Positions 10,048-18,418 of a DNA stretch of 64,000 nt are shown in pieces (position 1 is the first letter of the stretch; the number at the start of each line of letters is the position of its first letter). Source of the DNA: JAGTVG01 sp963820995 (GTDB lineage: Bacteria > Bacteroidota > Bacteroidia > Cytophagales > Cyclobacteriaceae); NCBI GenBank assembly GCA_963820995.1, contig CAWGCL010000017.1, forward strand, positions 24,235 through 88,234. Reading direction: 5' to 3'. A program made the translations under genes and the position numbers. A model generated the notes under the pieces. That model did not search any database, was not told the origin of the DNA, and saw nothing but the letters and a program-made list of their open reading frames with translations.

Positions 10048-11685
10048 TTATCTGATAAGGAATTTTGATATAAAGAGTCCATCTCCTGACTTAAGACCCA
10101 GAAAATATATACCCTGAGAAAACTGGTTCAGATCGATCTGCATCCTGCTTGATGCAATGATTTGTTGATTTTTCAAAGTCCTGCCATAAATGTCAAAGAT
10201 CTGGTAAGATGAAAAGGGATGTTTTTCATTCAATTCCAGAAATATCATGTCATCCGCAGGGTTAGGGAACAAACGAAAAGTGGTTTCATCATTTTCCCGA
10301 AGCTGATCTTCATCCACTGATGTAAGGTTAGGATCATATTCAGAGGCACTTTCTGAAATTACAGAATTAATCAATGTCGAATCAATTGAGTAAGCTGTTA
10401 TGCGAAACCAGCACAAGCTGCCATCCGGAATTTCAGGTTGGTCCCAGAAGTAATATGGATCTGATAACTCAGTAGCCAGTGTCAGAAAAGATTCTTTATC
10501 ATCAATGCTGTATTCAAGATTATACTTCAGGGGTCTTCCATCATCGGGATTGGAAACTTCCCATGATATAGCCCTGGAGGCTGTCCAGCGATCAGTAGAA
10601 GGATATGTTATAAACATTTCCGGTTCTTCGTAAGAATGTAATAGTTCTGCAAATCCTATTCCAGTTACCTCCTCTCCATTCACTGTTCCCATCACATGCG
10701 TTGAACCTTCGAAAAAGCGAAAAGGCAATTGTATCTCTGAGTTATTGTGATTAACAGTTATAATCAGGTCTATGTTATTTGCTGTTGAAGTGAATCTCCA
10801 TTTGCCGGAATAACACATCACACTATCCGGCATATAATTAAACGCCAATCTTTCAATTTCAAAGTCATGTGAAGTATACTGGGTTAGTGTATCCACATAT
10901 ATTGACATATGCCTGTATGTCGCTGTATCGGGAAGTCTTCGATCCGGCGTAAATAGATTGTAAATATTGATATCCATATCATTAGATAACTGGATAAAAA
11001 ACCACTCATATTTTTCTTCAGTCAGTGGGTTGAATGTCCCATATTGCCTGTCTATCCAGGCGGTTCCATTAACTGGTTCAGTCATCCCATTTATGTCAAG
11101 TGTTCCCTCAACCACTGACTTGGTTAAGGAATAATAGTAAGTATAACTGTTTTCTCCCTGCTCAAAATATCCGTTATCTCCCAATATAAGTGGCGGCTTG
11201 GCAGAATCATATGTTAGGTTCAGTACATTTTGGTCGGATTCGGCGGAAAGGGTATATTCAAAAGGGATAATTGCATCATCGATCCCGGTTTTGTTATACC
11301 AGAATTCTGAGTTTCCTCCCATAGTAGTGGCTTGTATATTCAGGCTGTCTTCAGCCATGATGTCATAATTTACAGCTGCAGTTTCAGAATAAAAGGCACC
11401 AGTTTCTTCGTTGGTGACATTGAGAATTCTAAATCCGTCAAAGCCATAGGCTGGGAAATAAAAATAAGTAAGCATAAAACTGAATGAATTTCCGGAGTTA
11501 TCCCCTGTTAAATGGCCGGCAGTATACCACCATTCGATAGATTCTGCAGGATGTCTCCCTTCGTCCAACGGAAATGAGATCAGGCTGCCATCAGGAATAT
11601 GCGGGTATTTCTTCCATCCCTGGCCGTATCCCTGGATAGAAAGGAAGGTTATACATATGGAAATGATCAGCTGCCTTTTTATCAT
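10048..11685 (-). CDS. T9SS-secreted lipocalin-like (AttH/CrtC-type) protein
   Basis: A 545-residue exported protein. It has an N-terminal signal peptide (ISICITFLSIQGYGQ), then the AttH/CrtC landmark HPAESIEWWYTAGHL at about residues 46-60. A two-domain beta-barrel continues to about residue 370 with WIDRQYG and EWFFIQLSN, as in carotenoid 1,2-hydratase and kievitone-hydratase relatives. A fibronectin-like segment follows, and the last 80 residues form a type A type IX secretion sorting domain: FRLFPNPADD, YQIFDIYGR, GIYFLGL and a final KFLIR. The enzyme or binding domain would therefore be displayed on, or released from, the cell surface. It is convergent with the 3-beta-HSD-like gene, 42 bp apart. 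Family assignment is good; substrate unknown. Confidence 0.75.
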   Translation of the reverse strand: MIKRQLIISICITFLSIQGYGQGWKKYPHIPDGSLISFPLDEGRHPAESIEWWYTAGHLTGDNSGNSFSFMLTYFYFPAYGFDGFRILNVTNEETGAFYSETAAVNYDIMAEDSLNIQATTMGGNSEFWYNKTGIDDAIIPFEYTLSAESDQNVLNLTYDSAKPPLILGDNGYFEQGENSYTYYYSLTKSVVEGTLDINGMTEPVNGTAWIDRQYGTFNPLTEEKYEWFFIQLSNDMDINIYNLFTPDRRLPDTATYRHMSIYVDTLTQYTSHDFEIERLAFNYMPDSVMCYSGKWRFTSTANNIDLIITVNHNNSEIQLPFRFFEGSTHVMGTVNGEEVTGIGFAELLHSYEEPEMFITYPSTDRWTASRAISWEVSNPDDGRPLKYNLEYSIDDKESFLTLATELSDPYYFWDQPEIPDGSLCWFRITAYSIDSTLINSVISESASEYDPNLTSVDEDQLRENDETTFRLFPNPADDMIFLELNEKHPFSSYQIFDIYGRTLKNQQIIASSRMQIDLNQFSQGIYFLGLKSGDGLFISKFLIR

Positions 11686-11858
11686 AATTGTTTTTTTGCT
11701 GATCTAATTGCATTAAAGCAAAATGATCAGGACAATGATATTCGTTTCTTATTTGTTAATCACATAACAATCGAAAAGGTAAATTAATTATAATTAATGA
11801 ACAATTCATAGTGTCATCATTTATAAAGAAATGAATACAATCCCGAATAGGAAACAAT

Positions 11859-11895
11859 AAAAAAAGCCATGCAAACGATCAAGTCCACATGGCTT
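11859..11895 (-). terminator. Terminator of the small lipoprotein gene
   Basis: Read on the minus strand, AAGCCATG (11895-11888) pairs with CATGGCTT (11871-11864) across a 16-base loop, followed by TTTTTTATT. It lies 20 bp after the stop of the minus-strand gene ending at 11916. The loop is long, but the T-run makes it a credible rho-independent terminator. Confidence 0.7.
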
Positions 11896-11915
11896 ATCAC
11901 CTTAAATTAACACGC

Positions 11916-12431
11916 CTATTTAGTAAGTGTCATTTCAATTTTCATGGATACTTCAACATCAGGAGTATCTAAATTTTCATCGAGGTCTTCCATGGATAAC
12001 TCATCATAACTAACCTTCAAGGTACTTTTTGTAAGTTCAAGGATAGATATAATTTGTTCGTCAGAAGTACCGCCGTCAATGATTATTTTATTACCATCTG
12101 AATTTATGGCCCATGAACCATCTTCAACAGTATCTGCTATTCTAAAGACGTATGTATTATCATCTTTAAATTCAATTGTTCCACCAAAAGATTCCTTTAA
12201 GAAGGCATCATAAATAGCGGAGAACGCTTCGGCTTCAAGACCCGACATTCCCATTACATCGGTAAAATAATTTTTTATGGGAAGACCGCCTATTTCCGGG
12301 ACAACGTCAGCATCTGAAATTGTCCATAAGCCTACCAATTCTGCTGTGTCAATACTCGCTTCTTTTTCAAAAAGGTCACAGCCAGTTGCAACAAAGATTG
12401 AGAATACTCCAATGATAATGAGAGATCTCAT
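11916..12431 (-). CDS. Small lipoprotein, lipocalin-like
   Basis: A 171-residue protein starting at MRSLIIIGVFSIFVATGC, a compact signal peptidase II signal whose Cys18 would be lipidated. A start seven codons earlier (12452) is also possible. After the signal come VGLWTISDADV, then beta-rich segments including TIEFKDDNTYVFRIADT and SWAINSDGNKIIIDGG. This W...S pattern resembles the lipocalin-like small lipoproteins common in Bacteroidota, which have no known function. It has its own terminator and stands alone between a T9SS protein and the polyamine operon. I do not recognise a specific family. Confidence 0.65.
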   Translation of the reverse strand: MRSLIIIGVFSIFVATGCDLFEKEASIDTAELVGLWTISDADVVPEIGGLPIKNYFTDVMGMSGLEAEAFSAIYDAFLKESFGGTIEFKDDNTYVFRIADTVEDGSWAINSDGNKIIIDGGTSDEQIISILELTKSTLKVSYDELSMEDLDENLDTPDVEVSMKIEMTLTK

Positions 12432-12574
12432 TTTACTTAAATTACTACTCATAATAAAATGATTTTATTTAGCTGATATTAACTGGTTAAATAATTTTAA
12501 AAATTGTCGATTTAAAAAGTTTTATACTTTTAATCAGTTTTAAAACGCAGAAGTAACCTTTTTAGTATAATATT

Positions 12575-13549
12575 TCACCATCCCAGAAGGTAAGCAAAAA
12601 TCAATGGAGCAACAATGGTAGCATCTGATTCAATAATAAATTTGGGCGTTTCCGGATTTAGTTTACCCCAGGTTATCTTTTCATTTGGCACTGCACCTGA
12701 ATAGGATCCATAACTAGTGGTTGAGTCGCTGATCTGGCAAAAATATGACCACATAGGAATATCCTCCAGCAGGAGATCCTGATGGAGCATTGGAACTACA
12801 CATATTGGAAAATCACCTGCAATACCACCTCCAATCTGAAAAAACCCAATCCCAGGATCCGAGTTATCTCTGTACCAGTCTGCCAGATAAATCATATATT
12901 CAATACCTGATTTAGTGATCGAGGGATTCAATGTACCTTTAATACAGTGGGCAGCAAATATATTTCCGCAGGTAGAGTCTTCCCATCCGGGAACTATGAT
13001 CGGGAGATCTTTCTCTGCTGCTGCCAAAAGCCAGGAATCCTTTGGATCAATTTCATAATTTTCCTCAAGTTTACCGCTAAGAAGTAATTGATACATATAT
13101 TCATGAGGAAAATACCTTGTCCCTTCAGATTTTGCCTTCTCCCAGCTAAGTAACAGATGATTTTCTATTCGCCTGAAGGCTGCTTCCTCTGGTATACAAG
13201 TATCAGTAACCCGGTTAAGATGCGCGTTTAAAAGTTCGAGTTCATCAGAAGGGGAAAGATCACGATAATGCGGAATTCTTTTATATTGATTATGTGCTAT
13301 AAGATTAAAGACATCTTCTTCAAGATTTGCACCAGTGCATGTAATTATGTGGACTTTATCTTTTCTGATCATCTCAGCCAGGGATTTTCCAAGCTCCGCA
13401 GTGCTCATGGCCCCGGCAAGCGTGATCATCATTTTATTCCCTCCAGTGAGTTGATTTTCATATTCACGTGCGGCATCCACAAGGGCAGCGGCATTAAAAT
13501 GCTTATAATGATTCAGCATAAACCGGGTAACGGGACCTTTAGGATTCAT
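12575..13549 (-). CDS. Deoxyhypusine-synthase-family enzyme (probable homospermidine synthase-type aminobutyltransferase)
   Basis: A 324-residue member of the deoxyhypusine synthase fold. NAD-binding and core segments include LAGAMSTAELG, IITCTGANLEEDVF, FFQIGGGIAGDFP and TSYGSYSGAVPNE. The WGK motif (Lys296) corresponds to the catalytic lysine of human DHS that carries the 4-aminobutyl imine. Bacteria lack eIF5A-type hypusine, and bacterial homologues are known or proposed to make homospermidine or related polyamines. It is the last gene of a three-gene operon and overlaps the 3' end of the agmatinase-like gene by 11 bp, so translational coupling is likely. Aminobutyl transfer between polyamines is strongly suggested by context; the exact product cannot be read from sequence. 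Confidence 0.85.
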   Translation of the reverse strand: MNPKGPVTRFMLNHYKHFNAAALVDAAREYENQLTGGNKMMITLAGAMSTAELGKSLAEMIRKDKVHIITCTGANLEEDVFNLIAHNQYKRIPHYRDLSPSDELELLNAHLNRVTDTCIPEEAAFRRIENHLLLSWEKAKSEGTRYFPHEYMYQLLLSGKLEENYEIDPKDSWLLAAAEKDLPIIVPGWEDSTCGNIFAAHCIKGTLNPSITKSGIEYMIYLADWYRDNSDPGIGFFQIGGGIAGDFPICVVPMLHQDLLLEDIPMWSYFCQISDSTTSYGSYSGAVPNEKITWGKLNPETPKFIIESDATIVAPLIFAYLLGW

Positions 13550-14390
13550 TATATTTAAATTTATAGCTTAACATTTTGTAATATAATTTGGCCACTAAAA
13601 AATCAGGCGCTTTTAAATCTTTTATTGGGGCCAGCTCCACAATATCAAATCCTTTCACCTCTCTCAATTGAAATACCTTTTTTAAAAATTGTAAGGTTGT
13701 TTCCCAACTCAATCCTCCAGGTTCCGGAGTTCCGGTTGAAGGCATAATACCAGGATCAAGCACATCAAGGTCAAGGGTTATATATACCTTATCTTTCATG
13801 ATCCCAATGGCTCGATCAATCCAATCCGTATCACCCACAATATCTTCTGCAAAAAAGCAATTATTCTTTTTCATATGATCCAATTCTGACTTATCCATGC
13901 TTCTGATACCAACCTGAATCAGGTTGCTATTTTGTGAAGCATCGTGCAGCGCACAAGCATGGTTGAAAGCTGATCCATTGTATTCAGGGCGCAAGTCAGC
14001 ATGTGCATCCAATTGAAGGATCGTAATATCCGGATATGTTTCATAAAAAGCTTTAATAATTCCAATGCTAATGGAATGTTCTCCGCCAAAAAAAGTTGGG
14101 AACTTACCGGATTTGATTATTTGTAAGGAGCTATGGTATACTTTCTCATACACTTTTTCAGGAGTAGATTTTTCAAGTATTTCAGGGAGAATATGTATCC
14201 CTTTTCTATAAACCTCAGTATCAGTTTCTATATCATAGAGTTCCATATTTTCAGCGGCTTCAAGAAATCTCTCAAATCCTATATCAGCTCCTTTACCCCA
14301 GGTGCTGGTACCATCATAGGGTATGGATTGCAATAGAATCTCTGCTTTATCGAAAGATGCATATTTCTCTGGTATTCCTGCGAAAGTCAT
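13539..14390 (-). CDS. speB: Agmatinase-type ureohydrolase (arginase family)
   Basis: A 283-residue ureohydrolase carrying the family's manganese ligands: GGEHSISIG (His105), DAHADLRPEY (Asp128, His130, Asp132) and LDLDVLDPGIMP near residue 210. These hydrolyse a guanidinium to urea plus an amine. Arginase, agmatinase and formimidoylglutamase share this core. Agmatinase is chosen because the gene sits directly after arginine decarboxylase (start codon abutting the upstream stop with no gap) and before a DHS-like aminobutyltransferase, so arginine to agmatine to putrescine is a complete route. Sequence alone does not exclude arginase. Confidence 0.85.
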   Translation of the reverse strand: MTFAGIPEKYASFDKAEILLQSIPYDGTSTWGKGADIGFERFLEAAENMELYDIETDTEVYRKGIHILPEILEKSTPEKVYEKVYHSSLQIIKSGKFPTFFGGEHSISIGIIKAFYETYPDITILQLDAHADLRPEYNGSAFNHACALHDASQNSNLIQVGIRSMDKSELDHMKKNNCFFAEDIVGDTDWIDRAIGIMKDKVYITLDLDVLDPGIMPSTGTPEPGGLSWETTLQFLKKVFQLREVKGFDIVELAPIKDLKAPDFLVAKLYYKMLSYKFKYNES

Positions 14391-15803
14391 TTAGTGCGCG
14401 TCGTTATATCCTAAAATATTCATCATATCATCCACAGATTGTTCGTGCCTGAATACATAATCTATAAAATTTCCAGTATCATCCCTGTCTATGATCACAT
14501 GTTTTGGAGATGGGATAAGACAATGTTTGATTCCCCCATAACCGCTGATCGAATCCTGATAAGCGCCCGTATGAAAAAATCCGATATATAGCGGTTCTTT
14601 TTCCTCGTCTGAATAAGCGGGTAACAGAATTTGTTGGTTGAAATCCTCGGAATTATAATAATCTGAGTGATCACAACTTATCCCTCCAATATTTACTTTT
14701 GTGAATTCATTATTCCATTTATTAATTGGAAGGAGAATAAACTTTTCATGCATCGACCAGGCATCTGGAATTGTATTCATCAAACTATTATTTACGATGT
14801 ACCATAGTTCAGAATCATTTTGTTTTTTTTGTTCTAACACCTTGAAAATAATAGCTCCACTTTCTCCTACTGTATATTTTCCAAATTCTGTATATAAATC
14901 AGGATCTTCGATTCCCTCGGCAGTACATGTCTCTTTGATGTTTCTTACGATCTCCTGGATCATGTATTCATAATCATACTCAAATCCAAGGTGGTTTCGA
15001 ATTGGCAATCCTCCTCCTAAATTCAGGGCATGAAGTTTTGGGTATTCTTTCTTAAGTTCTACATACAAATCAAGTGCTTTTTTAAATTCTCCCCAATAAT
15101 ACAATGTATCCCTGATTCCTGAATCTACAAAGAAATGCAACATCTCAAATTCAACATTCGGATTATCCTTAATCTTAACTCTGAAAAATTCCACTAGTTC
15201 ATTTGGCCTTATTCCAAGCCTGGAAGTATAATAGGCTGACTGCGGTTCTTCATCTATTGCCATGCGTAAACCAATTTTAATCTTTCTTCCGGATGCAAAA
15301 CGTAATAAGCGGTCCAATTCATAAACACTATCAAGGATAACAACAGAACTTTTAAAGCCTTTATCCTGCAACATAATTATCTTCTGAAGGTAATCATCTG
15401 TTTTATATCCATTATGAATAATAATGCAGGATTTATTCAATTCCTTCTTTTCATAGAGTTTTAGAATTAAATCAATATCAAAGGAGGAGGATGTTTCCAG
15501 GTTTACATTATGTTTCATGGCTGCACTGACAACATGATGAAAATGACAACATTTGGTGCAATAACAGAAATGATAATGGCCGGAATAATTATACTTTTTC
15601 ATCGCCCTTTTAAAAAGGTTTCTTACTCTTTTTATTTGCTCACCAATTCTTGGTAAATAGATAAGGCGAAAAGGAGTTTCATATTTCTCTATCAGATACT
15701 TAATTGATACACCGTGAAATTTGAGATAATCTCCCTGCAGATCGAAGCCTTCCTGTGGAAAGTAAAAGGTCTGCTCAACCAGGTCAAAGAATGTATTTTT
15801 CAT
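14391..15803 (-). CDS. speA: Biosynthetic arginine decarboxylase (fold III PLP enzyme)
   Basis: A 470-residue PLP-dependent decarboxylase of the alanine-racemase fold. The cofactor lysine is in FCYCTKCCHF (Lys84), followed by the ETSSSFDIDLI helix, LRMAIDEEPQSAYYTSRLG, LNLGGGLP (phosphate-binding glycine loop) and EFGKYTVGESG near residue 310. It is shorter than the roughly 650-residue enterobacterial SpeA but typical for the Bacteroidota form, which lacks the large insert. It is first in the operon, with the ureohydrolase and DHS-like genes packed directly behind. The 278-bp A/T-rich region upstream must hold the promoter. Product: agmatine from arginine in the cytoplasm. Confidence 0.85.
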   Translation of the reverse strand: MKNTFFDLVEQTFYFPQEGFDLQGDYLKFHGVSIKYLIEKYETPFRLIYLPRIGEQIKRVRNLFKRAMKKYNYSGHYHFCYCTKCCHFHHVVSAAMKHNVNLETSSSFDIDLILKLYEKKELNKSCIIIHNGYKTDDYLQKIIMLQDKGFKSSVVILDSVYELDRLLRFASGRKIKIGLRMAIDEEPQSAYYTSRLGIRPNELVEFFRVKIKDNPNVEFEMLHFFVDSGIRDTLYYWGEFKKALDLYVELKKEYPKLHALNLGGGLPIRNHLGFEYDYEYMIQEIVRNIKETCTAEGIEDPDLYTEFGKYTVGESGAIIFKVLEQKKQNDSELWYIVNNSLMNTIPDAWSMHEKFILLPINKWNNEFTKVNIGGISCDHSDYYNSEDFNQQILLPAYSDEEKEPLYIGFFHTGAYQDSISGYGGIKHCLIPSPKHVIIDRDDTGNFIDYVFRHEQSVDDMMNILGYNDAH

Positions 15804-16081
15804 TCTTAATCAAACATAGAATAAAATAATTGTTGAATAATTAAATGCAAATAAACGGATAATAATTTACATAATTGCATTTTCTTTTTCTGCTAAAAAC
15901 ATATAATTTTAAAAAATTTTATAGCTGATAAAAGGTTAAAATTGGAAGTAAACTATAAATTCCTAATCACTTCAAATATAATTGTCTCAATTAATCCATT
16001 ATGAGTTGATATTTCCCGCTATGAAAGATTAAAAGTAGTAAATTGTATTTATAAATTCATTTTAAAATAATCAATCATATT

Positions 16082-16609
16082 ATGAAAAACATTATCAGAT
16101 TAATTATCATCCTTGCGGTATCATCTTATACTTCCTTACATGCCCAGAAATACGATATCGAGGAATCGAATAAAACAATCGCCGACTTCAAAAAAGAAGA
16201 TCCGGGGATTGAGAAATTCTTTAATAATTCACATGGATATGCTGTTTTGTACTCAGTCGGAAAAGGCGCGGTTGGTGTAGGAGGTGCAGGTGGAAAAGGA
16301 ACTGTTTATGAACAGGGAACTCCAAAAGCTGATGTAAAAATGTCGCAGGTAACAGTTGGTTTTGCACTTGGTGGTCAGAAATATGCTGAGATTATCTTCT
16401 TTGAGGATAAGGAACATTACGATCATTTTGTGAGCAAAGATTTTGAATTCGCTGCTCAGACTTCAGCTGTCGCACTAAGCTCGGGTGTCTCAGCAAATGC
16501 TAAATACAGAGATGGGGTTGTTGTTTTTACCATGGCGATTGGTGGCCTTATGTATGAAGCGTCCGTTGGAGGACAGAAATTTAAAGTCACCTTGTATGGA
16601 GAAGAATAA
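16082..16609 (+). CDS. SYLF-domain (YSC84-like) lipid-binding protein
   Basis: A 175-residue exported protein with a signal peptide (IIILAVSSYTSLHAQ, cut near residue 22). The rest is a full SYLF/YSC84 domain: HGYAVLYSVGKGAVGVGG at about 58-75, then GKGTVYEQG, VGFALGGQKYAEIIFFE and FTMAIGGLMYEASVGGQKF. SYLF domains bind phosphoinositides in eukaryotes; bacterial ones are periplasmic or outer-membrane-associated with unknown ligands. It is a single gene ending at a shared terminator with the convergent thiol peroxidase. Confidence 0.85.
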   Translation: MKNIIRLIIILAVSSYTSLHAQKYDIEESNKTIADFKKEDPGIEKFFNNSHGYAVLYSVGKGAVGVGGAGGKGTVYEQGTPKADVKMSQVTVGFALGGQKYAEIIFFEDKEHYDHFVSKDFEFAAQTSAVALSSGVSANAKYRDGVVVFTMAIGGLMYEASVGGQKFKVTLYGEE

Positions 16610-16617
16610 AAATAAAA

Positions 16618-16658
16618 AAATCCCGACTGCCTAACTCATATCCGGGCAATCGGGATTT
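16618..16658. terminator. Bidirectional terminator between SYLF gene and tpx
   Basis: AAATCCCGACTGCC (16618-16631) pairs with GGCAATCGGGATTT (16645-16658), with one non-Watson-Crick position and a 13-base loop. A-runs lie on the left and T on the right, so it can end transcription from both convergent genes. It lies 8 bp after the SYLF stop and 25 bp after the tpx stop. Confidence 0.85.
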
Positions 16659-16683
16659 CAAATATCTTCTTAAAGTTGTCTAT

Positions 16684-17185
16684 TTATGCAAGCGCATCCA
16701 ATGCGGCCTGATAATTCGGCTCTTCAGAAGCTTCCTGTACCTGCTCAGAGTAAAGTACTTTTCCGTTTTCATCAGCAACGATAACCACCCTCGAGAACAA
16801 TCCTTGTAATGGACCTTCAACAATTTCCAATTCATAATCTTTGCCAAATTGACTGTGTGGCAAAATCCGAGAGGGTGATGGCATTATCAATGCCTTCTGT
16901 TCCACAGAATCTGCTTTGTGCAAATGGAAGGTCTCTGCTGATACACAATACTTGGGTATTATCAAGTTCAGCAGCGTATTTATTAAATGCCCGTACTGAA
17001 TTTGCACAGGTTCCTGTATCCAGGCTTAGGAATACATTTAGAACAATCCTTGAGCCTGCAAAGTCTTTAAGAGAAACTTTAGAAAGGTCATTTTTTGTAA
17101 GTAAGAAATCAGGAAGCGAATCCCCTGCGACTGGAATATTACCTTTTGTAATTGTGGTATTTCCTTTGAATTTTATTGTAGCCAT
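16684..17185 (-). pseudogene. tpx: Thiol peroxidase (Tpx), interrupted by a single-base frameshift
   Basis: The first frame (17185 to about 16850) reads as the N-terminal two thirds of an atypical 2-Cys peroxiredoxin: MATIKFKGN, GDSLPDF, the peroxidatic Cys in LDTGTCANSVR, CISRDLPFAQSRFCG with the resolving Cys, then ITLSDFATQS. It then runs into a stop. The second frame supplies FGKDYELEIVEGPL, the dimer-face strand VVIVADENGKVLY and the tail EPNYQAALDALA. Dropping one base of the AA at about 16849-16850 joins them into 166 residues, exactly the usual Tpx length. Every catalytic residue is intact. Tpx reduces hydroperoxides using thioredoxin. It is either inactivated here or the base is a sequence error. 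Confidence 0.9.
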
Positions 17186-17499
17186 ATTTTAATATTATTT
17201 AATGAATAATTCTAGTATCTGAAAAGTTTACAGGCATATGTAGCTATCCTGTAAAAGCATATTATCAGTATGCTAAATTAAGTGTTAGAACTTAGTTGAC
17301 CAATAAAATGTTTTAATTAAACTCTTTGGATAATCAGAATTATGTTTGATTATCATTAATCGGAACCTTTTGGTAAAAGATCTTTCGTTTTCAATTTTGC
17401 CGGGCTGAAGATCTCAATGACAAAATTGGATATGCCCAGATCTAATTACTAAGTAATGATATCGATATTACTTTAATGAGGATGTAAATTATCTATCCA
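17186..17499. other. A/T-rich spacer
   Basis: About 310 bases between the tpx start and the stop of the next minus-strand gene. I see no coding frame of useful length, no tRNA and no strong hairpin. It presumably holds the tpx promoter near 17190-17290. Confidence 0.5.
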
Positions 17500-18177
17500 T
17501 CATATTGTTGGTCCACTATCCGTCTCAGGTAATTGTCTGGATTCAACAGAATAATATATCGAAGCAAACGATGCATAGATCCACATGGCGGCTATAATTA
17601 CACCAATTAAGAAAGCTATTAATCCGCCAATAGCAATAAAGATGGCCAGTAGTCCTATTACGAAAATATTGACGGCATAACCATCGGTCATTTGCCAGCT
17701 TTTTTGGAGGGCTTTTATGGCATCCATTTTTTTATCGATTACCAGATAGGGTACAAAAGCCAGTTTACATGCAAATATAATCCCTGGAATAATAAGCATA
17801 AAAATGCCAATTCCAATAATTACATTTGTAAGTAATGAAGCCAGCATTACATTGATATAGTTTTCTTTTATATCAAAAAGGTCTTTAACCTGCAAATTCT
17901 CGCCCCTGGCTGCTTTTAAATAACAATAAAACATTCCATATTGAAGCGGGCCCAGAATCAGGATGCCATAAGCTGCAGACAAAAAAACGAAAATTACAAT
18001 TAGGGACCAATTACTGCCATCTTGTACTATAAAAGAAAAAGCATTAATGGGGATTGAAATAATAAATATTAGCAGTCCAATTAAAAAGAGTTCCAGAAAA
18101 TATTTCCATATCGTCTTCCAGCCATGGTTATAGGCATCACCTACAGTTGGTTCGAAATCAGCTTTTACGTATTCCAT
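17500..18177 (-). CDS. Multi-pass membrane protein of unknown function
   Basis: A 225-residue protein with about five or six hydrophobic helices (around residues 29-50, 60-78, 110-133, 140-155, 175-205). Between them are a cytosolic LKAARGENLQVKDLF loop and KKMDAIKALQKSWQMTDG before the last helices. This resembles the DUF975/YciC-like or GlpQ-associated membrane domains, where a similar loop (DAL..S....G) precedes the final pair of helices. There is no catalytic motif. It stands alone, divergent from the DUF2911 gene. The assignment is to a general type only. Confidence 0.65.
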   Translation of the reverse strand: MEYVKADFEPTVGDAYNHGWKTIWKYFLELFLIGLLIFIISIPINAFSFIVQDGSNWSLIVIFVFLSAAYGILILGPLQYGMFYCYLKAARGENLQVKDLFDIKENYINVMLASLLTNVIIGIGIFMLIIPGIIFACKLAFVPYLVIDKKMDAIKALQKSWQMTDGYAVNIFVIGLLAIFIAIGGLIAFLIGVIIAAMWIYASFASIYYSVESRQLPETDSGPTI

Positions 18178-18418
18178 GTTATTAGGATTTTAAAGGTTAT
18201 CAAATCAGTATGAAAATAAGAAAATTTTCAATCTCTTTGAAGCACAAGGAATTAAATCTGTTTTATTGGAAACAAATAGGAACACGAATATATCCATCCA
18301 CAACCGTCTATCGTAATCAAATACCGCCTATATGATTATAATTTTTACTTTAAAATTAGGACCATATATTTAACTTGGAATAGTATCCATTCTTCTTTAT
18401 TAACAAAAATCATAAATC

